From JBJXHN01 sp046233135 (GTDB taxonomy: Bacteria; Pseudomonadota; Alphaproteobacteria; Rhodospirillales; Rhodospirillaceae), in assembly GCA_046233135.1 (NCBI GenBank), contig JBJXHN010000005.1, forward strand, positions 248,001-312,000: a DNA stretch of 64,000 nucleotides, read 5' to 3'. A program made the position numbers and the translations under genes. Under the pieces are notes generated by a model. It did not search any database and was not told the origin of the DNA. It saw nothing but the letters and a program-made list of their open reading frames with translations. Position 1 is the stretch's first letter. Every line of letters starts with the position of its first letter. This document shows, piece after piece, positions 34,312 to 42,159 of the stretch.

Positions 34312-35544
34312 GTGACCGACGATCCCTCTTACGCTGAACGCCCTCCTTCCCCTGCTCCCGCCTCTCCCGAGGATGGCGCGGCGGCAACGCGCGTACTCGC
34401 CCGGGTCGACCGGGGCCTTGCCGAGCTGCGGCTGGGAGCGGCCCTGACCATCACCGCCGGAGATACTCGCCCCGGATATACTGGCCCCGGAGACACTGGC
34501 CCCTCTGGCAGCGGCTCGTCCCGGCATCCGGATCTGGGCGTTCTGGCCGCTGAAAGCGCCTCGGCGCGGTCCCTGGAGAGCCTGCAGGACAATGGCGCCG
34601 GCCCCTTGCGCGTGGCCCTGACCGGCCGCCGTGCCGCCGTGCTGTCCCTCGCCCCGGAAGGTCCCGGTCCCGTACTGGTGCAGCTGGCCGATCCCCTGGA
34701 CATCGACGCCGTGCAGCGGCTGGCCGACCCCTGCCTGGATATGGATGCGCCCCTGCCGGCCATCGACTCCGTCGAACCGCTGGACGCGCTCACCAGCCCG
34801 GAAGGAGCGGCGGTGCTGCTGGCCAAGCTCGCCCGCCTGCTGCCCGCGGCAGTGGTGGCCCCCCTAGCCGAATCGGGTCTGCCCCAGGCGGCCACGCCCT
34901 TTGGCCCGGTCACCCTGAATGCGGCCGATATCTTCGCCTATCAGACGGCTGCGGCCCAGTCGCTGCGGCCGGTCAGTTCCGCCCGCGTTCCCCTGGTGGG
35001 GGCAGAGGAAACGCGGATCGTCGCCTTCCGCCCCTCCGACGGTGGAACGGAACATCTGGCCATCATCGTCGGCAAGCCCGATCCCGCCGAGCCTGCCCTG
35101 GTGCGGCTGCATTCGGAATGCTTTACCGGCGACCTGCTCGGCTCCCTGCGCTGCGATTGCGGCGACCAATTGCGCGGCGCCATCGATGCCATGGCCGACC
35201 AGGGCAGCGGCATTCTGCTCTACCTCGCGCAGGAAGGGCGGGGGATCGGCTTGGTCAACAAGCTGCGGGCCTATCAGCTTCAGGATCAGGGGTTCGACAC
35301 GCTGGACGCCAATGGCCAGCTGGGCTTCGACGACGACGAGCGCATCTACCTGCCTGCCGCCGAAATTCTGCGCCAGCTGGGCTTCGGCCGGGTGCGCCTG
35401 CTGACCAACAACCCCCTGAAGGTAGAGGCCCTCGCCCGCCACGGAATCACTGTGGTGGAGCGCGTGCCCCACGTCTATCCCGCCAATCCCCACAATTTGC
35501 GCTACCTGGAAACCAAATCCCGGCGAGGTGGCCATCTGTTTTGA
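34312..35544 (+). CDS. ribA: GTP cyclohydrolase II with an N-terminal extension
   Basis: 410 residues. The C-terminal 200 hold the complete enzyme: HSECFTGDLLGSLRCDCGDQ with the zinc cysteines (about 269, 280 and 282), LYLAQEGRGIGLVNKLRAYQ with the catalytic Arg/Tyr region, and RVRLLTNNPLKVEAL. It converts GTP to the first riboflavin precursor. The first 200 residues are not the usual DHBP synthase. They include a Gly/Pro/Thr repeat (DTRPGYTGPGDTGPSGSGSS) and a region with weak resemblance to a degenerate RibB/RibA-type fold. GTG start at 34312 after GGTCTG; no strong site. Confidence 0.9.
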   Translation: MTDDPSYAERPPSPAPASPEDGAAATRVLARVDRGLAELRLGAALTITAGDTRPGYTGPGDTGPSGSGSSRHPDLGVLAAESASARSLESLQDNGAGPLRVALTGRRAAVLSLAPEGPGPVLVQLADPLDIDAVQRLADPCLDMDAPLPAIDSVEPLDALTSPEGAAVLLAKLARLLPAAVVAPLAESGLPQAATPFGPVTLNAADIFAYQTAAAQSLRPVSSARVPLVGAEETRIVAFRPSDGGTEHLAIIVGKPDPAEPALVRLHSECFTGDLLGSLRCDCGDQLRGAIDAMADQGSGILLYLAQEGRGIGLVNKLRAYQLQDQGFDTLDANGQLGFDDDERIYLPAAEILRQLGFGRVRLLTNNPLKVEALARHGITVVERVPHVYPANPHNLRYLETKSRRGGHLF

Positions 35545-35743
35545 TGTCCGGGTCGGGCTTGGGATACCGTCCTTTGGCCTGTATTTCCTGCCGCCCATGG
35601 GCAAGAGTTGCCGTCCCGTTCCCGGATTGCCCGGGCGAGGGCGATGAAAATCAAGGATTTCTGCGGGTTTCCGCCCTGGCATGAAGCTTGCTTCATTTTG
35701 GACTGCATCGAAAGGTGCCGTCCAGCTGACAAGGACTGAGACC

Positions 35744-37111
35744 ATGGCCATTGACCCTCTGACCCCGACAGCCCCGCTGTCCGCGCCCCAGAACCGGGAT
35801 GCGGTACATCCGTCGTGGCATATGGAAGGGGACAAGGTGGTCAATGACGAGTTTTTCAGTGACTTCAGCTTCTGGGACGCCTTGGATGTTATCAACCCCC
35901 TGCAGCATTTGCCCATTGTCGGCGCCATTTACCGCGAACTGACCGGCGACGAGTTGAAGGCCGGTCCGGCTCTGGCCGGCGGGTTCCTCTTCGGCGGGCC
36001 GGCCGGCCTGGCCGGCGCTGCGGTCAACGTGGTTGTCGACAAGATGACCGGCAAAGATATGGGTGCGCACCTGATCGCCCTGGCCACTGGCGATATGGAA
36101 GAAGGCGACACCGTCAACCCCAACGCCAATGTGGCTTCCACCGGTCAAACAGGGTCGGGCAGCGCGACGGGCGCCCCGATCAACCTGATGCCCGCCAACG
36201 CCGACCAATGGGCCAGCCTTGCCCCCAACAGCCTGCCCCTGGGCATGGATGCCGCCGATATCGCCGCTGCCACACCGGGTGTGGGGGCCGGCGCGGCCAG
36301 TGTTCTGCCTGCCGCAGCTGCCCCCGGACCCCAAAACCTTGCGGCGGCTCCCGGCGTCCTGCCGCTGGGCTATCAGGCCCTGGCCCCGTCCGCTGCCGCG
36401 GCCACTACCGCACCGGCTGCGTTGACGCCCAACCGCGCACCGGCGGCCCTGGTTCCGGCGGAAGACGTGGCCTCGGCCGTTCCGGCAGCGTCCGCCCCCG
36501 CAGCGGCCGCCAGCCCGATGAGCTCCCCGCCGGGCACCCTGCCGCTGGGCTACGATGTCCTCGGGTCCGCCGCATCCGGCACCGCGAGCCCGGCAGACCA
36601 GGAAACCGCTTCGGCTGCCGCCCACACCAGCCTGACCAAAGAAGCCGGCCTGACCCGCGAGTTCAAGGGGAAGTCCCTGGACGACTATCGCAAAACGGCC
36701 CGGCCGGACATCAGTCGTGCCACGCCGGTCTCTTCCGCTCGCACTCCATTGGAATCCGGCGTTGCCAACCGCGCGCTGGCGACCCCGGCGATGGCCAGCG
36801 CCGCCTATGGCGCCACCGGTCAGTCCCGCGTCGATCCGTCCATTGCCACCCGCCAGTTGCAAGCCCAGGCTCTGTCGGAACGGGCGCAGACCTCGGTTGG
36901 GGATGTGCTGAGCGTGCCGAAGCGCAGCGATGCGCCCTCGGCCAGCCCCACCACCGACCGCTCCGACGCCCCTGCCGCCGCAGCGGCTTCAGCGTCAGCA
37001 AGCGGTGACGAGAGCATGCCCGCCTGGTTCAATAACAAGATGATGGAAGCCCTGCGCAAATACGAACGGGCCAAGGGCGCCCCGTCCTCTTCCACGGGGA
37101 TCAATGCATGA
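35744..37111 (+). CDS. Ala/Pro-rich hypothetical protein with a conserved N-terminal domain
   Basis: 455 residues. The first 120 look like a folded domain: HPSWHMEGDKVVNDEFFSDF, SFWDALDVINPLQHLPIVGA and then ALAGGFLFGGPAGLAGAAVN, which is hydrophobic enough to insert in or lie on a membrane. The rest is low-complexity Ala/Pro/Ser with a thrice-repeated motif: NSLPLGMDA, PGVLPLGYQAL and PGTLPLGYDVL. The end has a short charged helix (PAWFNNKMMEALRKYERAKG). AAGGAC precedes ATG 35744. The stop overlaps the start of the L,D-transpeptidase, suggesting a joint envelope role. I do not recognise a named family. Confidence 0.72.
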   Translation: MAIDPLTPTAPLSAPQNRDAVHPSWHMEGDKVVNDEFFSDFSFWDALDVINPLQHLPIVGAIYRELTGDELKAGPALAGGFLFGGPAGLAGAAVNVVVDKMTGKDMGAHLIALATGDMEEGDTVNPNANVASTGQTGSGSATGAPINLMPANADQWASLAPNSLPLGMDAADIAAATPGVGAGAASVLPAAAAPGPQNLAAAPGVLPLGYQALAPSAAAATTAPAALTPNRAPAALVPAEDVASAVPAASAPAAAASPMSSPPGTLPLGYDVLGSAASGTASPADQETASAAAHTSLTKEAGLTREFKGKSLDDYRKTARPDISRATPVSSARTPLESGVANRALATPAMASAAYGATGQSRVDPSIATRQLQAQALSERAQTSVGDVLSVPKRSDAPSASPTTDRSDAPAAAAASASASGDESMPAWFNNKMMEALRKYERAKGAPSSSTGINA

Positions 37112-37626
37112 TCGTGCCGCCCCTGGTGGTTCATGTAACCCCGATGGGGGAGATGATTCTGGATGGCGAGCATTTTTCCTGCCGGCTCGGGCGCAGTGGC
37201 GTGGTTGCCGACAAGGTGGAAGGTGATGGCGGCACGCCGGCGGGTACCCTGGTGATGCGCCGGGTCTACTACCGCCCGGACCGCGTTCCCCGGCCCACCA
37301 CCCTGCTGCCGGTGATCCCGCTGGAGCCCGCCATGGGCTGGTGTGATGCCCCCGACGACCCGGCCTACAACCGGCCCATCACCTTGCCCTATCCGGCCAG
37401 CGCCGAATCCCTGTGGCGGGACGACGGCCTTTATGACGTGTTCGTTGAACTGGGATGGAACGACGATCCGGTGGTTCCCGGACGGGGCAGCGCGATTTTC
37501 CTGCACCGCCTGCCCGACGAAGGCCGCCCGACGGCGGGCTGTGTCGCCCTGGCCGACGGCGATCTGGCCGAGCTGCTGGCCCGCGCCGTTCCCGGGGCTG
37601 TTCTTCAGATCGACCCGCCAATTTGA
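37108..37626 (+). CDS. L,D-transpeptidase (YkuD) family protein
   Basis: 172 residues. The active-site motif HRLPDEGRPTAGCVALADGD carries the nucleophilic Cys in a TAGCVAL version of the YkuD signature (S/T-x-G-C-x). KVEGDGGTPAGTLVMRRVYY is the usual N-terminal substrate strand. Family members form 3-3 cross-links or anchor proteins to peptidoglycan. No signal peptide is visible, so either it is cytoplasmic, as for this short subgroup, or export uses another route. ATG 37108 overlaps the upstream stop (ATGA). Confidence 0.88.
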   Translation: MIVPPLVVHVTPMGEMILDGEHFSCRLGRSGVVADKVEGDGGTPAGTLVMRRVYYRPDRVPRPTTLLPVIPLEPAMGWCDAPDDPAYNRPITLPYPASAESLWRDDGLYDVFVELGWNDDPVVPGRGSAIFLHRLPDEGRPTAGCVALADGDLAELLARAVPGAVLQIDPPI

Positions 37627-37654
37627 AGGAGTCCGGCCCGAGCTGGCGACCCTG

Positions 37655-38353
37655 CTATCCCGCCAGCGGCACGGCTGCCGGCCGTTCCCCGAACAGGGCC
37701 GACCCCACGCGCACATGGGTGGCCCCCAGGGCCACCGCCGTCTCGTAGTCCCCGCTCATGCCCATGCTCAGCCCGGGCAGGCCGGCACGGCGACCGATTT
37801 CCCGCAACAGAGCGAAATGCGGAGCCGGCGGTTCGTCGGCGGGTGGTATGGCCATTACCCCGACCACATTCAATCCGTGCACCACCCGGCAGGTCTGGAT
37901 GAAGGCTTCCGCTTCGTCGGGCGGCACCCCGGCCTTCTGCGGCTCTTCGCCAATGTTGACCTGCACGAAGACCGGCAGCATGCGGCCCTGGAGCTCCATC
38001 TCGGCAGCGAGAGTCGCGGCCAGCTTGGGCCGGTCGACGGTCTGGATCACATCAAACAGGGCAACGGCATCGCGCACCTTGTTGGATTGCAGCGGCCCGA
38101 TCAGATGCAGGCACAGGTCCGGATAGGCCTCACGCAGGGCCGGCCACTTGCCCTGAGCTTCCTGCACCCGGTTCTCTCCGAACACCCGCTGGCCCGCTTC
38201 CAGGATCGGACGGATCCTGTCCGGCCCGTGGGTCTTGCTGACCGCCACCAGGGTGACGGAGTCCGGCGACCGGTCGGCATCGGCACAGGCCCGGGCGATC
38301 GAGCCCTGGACATCGGACAGGTTGGCGGCAAGGGCGGTGGTATCCTCGGGCAT
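37655..38353 (-). CDS. YggS-type PLP homeostasis protein
   Basis: 232 residues. It contains VTLVAVSKTHGPDRIRPILE with the PLP-binding lysine, FGENRVQEAQGKWPAL, LHLIGPLQSNKVRDAVALFD, VFVQVNIGEEPQKAG and LSMGMSGDYETAVALGATHV followed by RVGSALFG. This is the complete alanine-racemase-like barrel of the YggS/PLPBP family, which buffers pyridoxal phosphate rather than catalysing a known reaction. GGAGG precedes ATG 38353. Confidence 0.95.
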   Translation of the reverse strand: MPEDTTALAANLSDVQGSIARACADADRSPDSVTLVAVSKTHGPDRIRPILEAGQRVFGENRVQEAQGKWPALREAYPDLCLHLIGPLQSNKVRDAVALFDVIQTVDRPKLAATLAAEMELQGRMLPVFVQVNIGEEPQKAGVPPDEAEAFIQTCRVVHGLNVVGVMAIPPADEPPAPHFALLREIGRRAGLPGLSMGMSGDYETAVALGATHVRVGSALFGERPAAVPLAG

Positions 38354-38422
38354 GGCGGGGCCTCCGGCATTCGGGAAGGGAAAGTGGCGGCGAAACGGCT
38401 TCCCATATAGGGTGCATCGGTC

Positions 38423-39070
38423 ATGATGCGCACCCCTTTTCGACAGAACTCTCCGCGATCCCCTCTCCGCCGGTGCCGGTCGTTCCGGCTTCGCCCCGAC
38501 GTGCCGCACCTGTTTCTGGTGACCGACGGCATCCGTCTGCCAGATCCCCTGCCCGCCGCCGAGCGCCTGCCCCGGGGCGCGGGCGTGATCTTCCGCCACT
38601 ATGGCCATCCGGACACGGACCGGGCACGGCTTCTCGACCGTCTGAATACCCTGTGCAGGCGTTGTGGCCTGATTCTGCTGCATGCCGGCTCCACCGTTCC
38701 GCCCTCCGGCTGCGGCGTGCATCTGCCCGAACCCGCCCTGCGGGGAGGCCGTCTGGCGCCCCTGATGCTCTGGCGCCGCCAAGGGGCCGGACGGTTCGCC
38801 CTGCTTACCGCAGCCACCCATGGCAGGCCGGCTCTGCTGGCCGCGCGCCGCCTCGGCTGCGATGCGGTCCTGCTGTCGCCGGCCTTCGCCACCGCCAGCC
38901 ACCCCGGCACCCATCCCCTCGGCCCCGTCCGCTGGGCGCTGCTGCGACGGCGGCTGGACATGCCGGTGATCGCCCTGGGCGGCATGACCCCCCTGACCCT
39001 GCGCCGCCTCTCCCCAGCCTGCCCGGCCGGCATGGCGGCCATTGGCGCGCTGAAAGCCCCCACGCCCTAG
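38423..39070 (+). CDS. thiamine-phosphate synthase-like (ThiE/TenI) protein
   Basis: 215 residues. The TIM-barrel pieces of the TMP synthase family are visible: HLFLVTDGIRLPDP at strand 1, RRCGLILLHAG, GCGVHLPEPAL, LLSPAFATASHPGTHPLGPV and PVIALGGMT. Catalytic phosphate-binding residues at GGM are kept, but the HxGQ.DL block of true ThiE reads GVHLPEPAL. So it is probably one of the alphaproteobacterial ThiE-like paralogs of uncertain activity. It is divergent from yggS. Confidence 0.75.
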   Translation: MMRTPFRQNSPRSPLRRCRSFRLRPDVPHLFLVTDGIRLPDPLPAAERLPRGAGVIFRHYGHPDTDRARLLDRLNTLCRRCGLILLHAGSTVPPSGCGVHLPEPALRGGRLAPLMLWRRQGAGRFALLTAATHGRPALLAARRLGCDAVLLSPAFATASHPGTHPLGPVRWALLRRRLDMPVIALGGMTPLTLRRLSPACPAGMAAIGALKAPTP

Positions 39071-39254
39071 AACCGGATGGTTTCAGGTCGACTCGAGATT
39101 CCGCTATAGGCTTTTGTGTGAGAGGAATTTTTCGCGATGAACCCGTGCCCGCTTCATCGCATTCCGCCCTAGCATTTGCGTTCCGCGCCGAAATGCCCGA
39201 GCATCCGCAACCGATCCTGACCCTCTGGATTTCCCGCTCAACGGAGAGCCTTTC

Positions 39255-41393
39255 ATGCCCCGCCTGCCTCAGCCGCCCCGGTCCCGCCCGCCCGGCCCTG
39301 CCACAGGCTCCACCGGCGCGGCCGGCGATCCCCGGCAGGCCTTGGCCCGGGCCAAGGCGCATCACGTGGCCGGCCGTTTGCGCGAAGCCTACGCCCTGTA
39401 TCAACAGGTGCTGGCCGTGCAGCCCAAAACCGCCCCCGCTCTGCTCGGCCTGGGGGATCTGGCGCTGCGGGCCGGCCAGCCGGCGGCGGCCATCGACCTC
39501 CTGGCTCAGGCCACCCAGGCCGATCCCAAGGATCCCCAGGCGCCCCTGATGCTGGGACAGGCCCGTCTGGCCGGCAACGATCTGGCAGGGTCGCGCAGCG
39601 CCCTGGAAGAGGCCCTGCGCCGGCGTCCGCGCCTGCCCGAAGCCCACCTGCTGCTCGGCCTGATCCATCAGCGCCAGGGCGCCCTGCCGGCGGCCGCAGA
39701 GGCCTTCCGTAAGGCCATCAAGGCCCGCAAGGATTTTGCCGACGCCCATCTGAACCTGGGCAGCGCGCTGATGATGCTGGACCAACCCGCCGAAGCCCTG
39801 ACCCACCTGCGCCGCGCTGCCACTCTGTCACCAAAGTCACCACTCGCCCTGCTCAACCTGGGTCAGGCCCTGCTTGCCCAGAGCCAGCCGGCCGACGCCT
39901 TGAAGACCTTCGATCGCGCCCTGGAGGTCGCGCCGGACATGGTGCCGGCGCTGATGGGCCGGGCACGGGCCTTCGATGCCCTTCATGCCTATCCCCAAGC
40001 CCGCGCGGCCTATGAGGCCTGCGTGGCTGCGGCCCCCCAGGATGCGGCCGTGCTGAATGACGCCGGCGGATTCCTGATGGCGGACAATGATTGTGACGCC
40101 GCCGCCGAAATGTTCCGCCGCGCCCTGGCTGCCCCCGGGGCCAGCGACCCCATGCGACTGAATCTCGTCCGCGCCCTGATCACCGGAGACCGTATCGACG
40201 ATGCGCTGGAGGCCATTGCCGCCCTGATCGCCGACTTTCCCGACTGGGCCGAGGTCCACCGCCTGAAAGGGGACGCGCTGGTGCGCCGTGGCGCCTTCGC
40301 CGAGGCCCGTGCCGCCTACGAACTGGCCTGGAGTCTGGCGCCGGAAGACCTCTCCATCCCCGCCGCCATTGCCTATACGGGCAAGCTGTCCGCCGATGAC
40401 CCCCTGCCCGGCCGTTTGAGCGCCCTGGACGAAGCGGCTCTGGAGCCCGCCGACCGGATCGACCTGCACTACACCCTGGGCAAGGCCTGCGACGACCGGG
40501 GGGATCCGGATGGCGCCTTCGCCCACTATGCTGTCGCCAACACCCTGGCCGGCGCGTCCCTGCCCTTCGATGCCCCGGCCCATACCGCCCTGATCGACCG
40601 GATCATGGCCGTCTTCTCCGCCGACTTTTTCGCCGAGCGGGGAGAAAGCCTGGGCACCCCGGAGGAAACCCCGGTGCTGGTGGTGGGACTGCCCCGATCC
40701 GGGACGTCCCTGGTGGAACAGATCATCGCCAGCCACCCCGATGCCGCCGGGGCGGGGGAACTGACCCATCTGGCCCGGCTGGAACGCGCCCTACCCTGGA
40801 TCGCCGGCTCTGCCGACGGCGGCACCGCCTGGCCGGAAGCAGCCCGGTTGCTGACTCCGGGACAGCTGGACGACACCTGCACCCGGTATCTCGCCCATCT
40901 GACGCGGGTCGCACCGGATTCGAAACGGGTGGTTGACAAGCTGCCGAACAATTTTCTGCGGCTCGGGCTGTTCGCCCTGGCCTTTCCCCGAGGCCGGGTC
41001 GTCCATTGCGTTCGGGATCCCCTGGACAGCTGCCTGTCGATCTATTTCCAAAACTTTACGGCCGCTCACCCGTTCTCCCACCGGCTGGAGGATCTGGGAG
41101 CCTATGCCCGCGACTACCTGCGCCTGATGGACCATTGGCGGCAGGTGCTGCCCTGTCGGTTCCTGGATCTGGACTATGCCGCCCTGCTGGACGATCAGGA
41201 CGGGGTCAGCCGGAGCCTGATCGATTTCCTCGACCTTTCATGGGACCCGGCCGTTCTGACCTTCGCCACCACCGAGCGATCCGTGGCCACAGCCAGCAAA
41301 TGGCAGGTGCGCCAGGGTCTGAGCCGTAGTTCACTGGGCCGCTGGCACCGCTACGAGGCCCATCTGGCCCCCCTCATCCAGGCTTTGGGCTGA
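39255..41393 (+). CDS. TPR-repeat sulfotransferase
   Basis: 712 residues. Residues about 30-400 are roughly ten tetratricopeptide units (for example AYALYQQVLAVQPKTAPALL and AEAFRKAIKARKDFADAHLN). The C-terminal 270 residues are a sulfotransferase: LVVGLPRSGTSLVEQIIASH is the PAPS 5'-phosphate loop and VHCVRDPLDSCLSIYFQNF the 3'-phosphate region, with KLPNNFLRLGLF before it. This architecture occurs in many alphaproteobacteria, and its acceptors (protein tyrosine or glycans) are mostly unknown. GGAGA precedes ATG 39255. Confidence 0.93.
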   Translation: MPRLPQPPRSRPPGPATGSTGAAGDPRQALARAKAHHVAGRLREAYALYQQVLAVQPKTAPALLGLGDLALRAGQPAAAIDLLAQATQADPKDPQAPLMLGQARLAGNDLAGSRSALEEALRRRPRLPEAHLLLGLIHQRQGALPAAAEAFRKAIKARKDFADAHLNLGSALMMLDQPAEALTHLRRAATLSPKSPLALLNLGQALLAQSQPADALKTFDRALEVAPDMVPALMGRARAFDALHAYPQARAAYEACVAAAPQDAAVLNDAGGFLMADNDCDAAAEMFRRALAAPGASDPMRLNLVRALITGDRIDDALEAIAALIADFPDWAEVHRLKGDALVRRGAFAEARAAYELAWSLAPEDLSIPAAIAYTGKLSADDPLPGRLSALDEAALEPADRIDLHYTLGKACDDRGDPDGAFAHYAVANTLAGASLPFDAPAHTALIDRIMAVFSADFFAERGESLGTPEETPVLVVGLPRSGTSLVEQIIASHPDAAGAGELTHLARLERALPWIAGSADGGTAWPEAARLLTPGQLDDTCTRYLAHLTRVAPDSKRVVDKLPNNFLRLGLFALAFPRGRVVHCVRDPLDSCLSIYFQNFTAAHPFSHRLEDLGAYARDYLRLMDHWRQVLPCRFLDLDYAALLDDQDGVSRSLIDFLDLSWDPAVLTFATTERSVATASKWQVRQGLSRSSLGRWHRYEAHLAPLIQALG

Positions 41394-41516
41394 TACCCGT
41401 ATCAGGACCTGCGGCGGGGGATAGTAAAATTGCGCGACCGTGGGTATGGTGAAGCCGCCCTTGGCGGTTAGGCCGATGGGCGCACCATAATCAGGCATGC
41501 GTATTGACGGGGAAAG

Positions 41517-42086
41517 ATGACCGTGAGACCTAATCGACGCCATTTGGTTGCCGCCACCGTCATTCTGGCCGCCGTGGCCGGGCTGAGTGCGTGCGAAAAC
41601 GCCAAGACGCGCTTCCCCGACAAGAAACCCGGCGACATGAATCCCACCTGGTCCGATCCCGCTGCCGGCGACCAACGGGATACGGTCTTCGGACCCGGAG
41701 GCCTGGATCTGTTCGGCGGCGGCGGCAACGGCAGTGCTGGCCAACAGGGGACGACCGGCGTCGGCGTCAACAGCTTTCTGTGGCGCGCCTCCCTCGACAC
41801 CATGGCTTTCATGCCCCTGGCTTCGGCAGATCCTTTCGGTGGCGTGATCATCACCGACTGGTATTCCCCGCCGGAATCCCCCAACGAACGCTTCAAGGGT
41901 AACGTTTACATTCTGTCCAAGGCCCTGCGCGCCGATGGCGTGAAGGTCTCCGTCTTCCGGCAGATCCGCGATACCAACGGCACCTGGCTGGACGCACCGA
42001 TCAATGACAGCGTCGCCACCGACCTGGAAAACGCCGTGCTGACCCGCGCCCGTCAGCTCCGACTGGCCGTACTGACGGAAAAGTAA
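41517..42086 (+). CDS. DUF3576 lipoprotein
   Basis: 189 residues. Signal LVAATVILAAVAGLSAC has a lipobox (LSAC). The mature part has a Gly-rich linker (FGGGGNGSAGQQG) and the DUF3576 core: GVGVNSFLWRASLDTMAFMP, DPFGGVIITDWYSPPESPNE and RFKGNVYILSKALRADGVKV. The family lies next to leuS and lptE in many alphaproteobacteria and is likely an outer-membrane-associated lipoprotein of unknown role. It is followed by leuS on the same strand. Confidence 0.92.
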   Translation: MTVRPNRRHLVAATVILAAVAGLSACENAKTRFPDKKPGDMNPTWSDPAAGDQRDTVFGPGGLDLFGGGGNGSAGQQGTTGVGVNSFLWRASLDTMAFMPLASADPFGGVIITDWYSPPESPNERFKGNVYILSKALRADGVKVSVFRQIRDTNGTWLDAPINDSVATDLENAVLTRARQLRLAVLTEK

Positions 42087-42159
42087 CACGGCGATCAACC
42101 GCTTGCCGATACGGCAGCGCCCCTATTTTTCTGGCATTGACTGAACAAAGAGAGCCCGC

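Noticed and set aside
39066..39250. Possible small gene between the ThiE-like and TPR-sulfotransferase genes
   Set aside because: An open frame exists but lacks a ribosome binding site and continues as a shadow of its neighbours.
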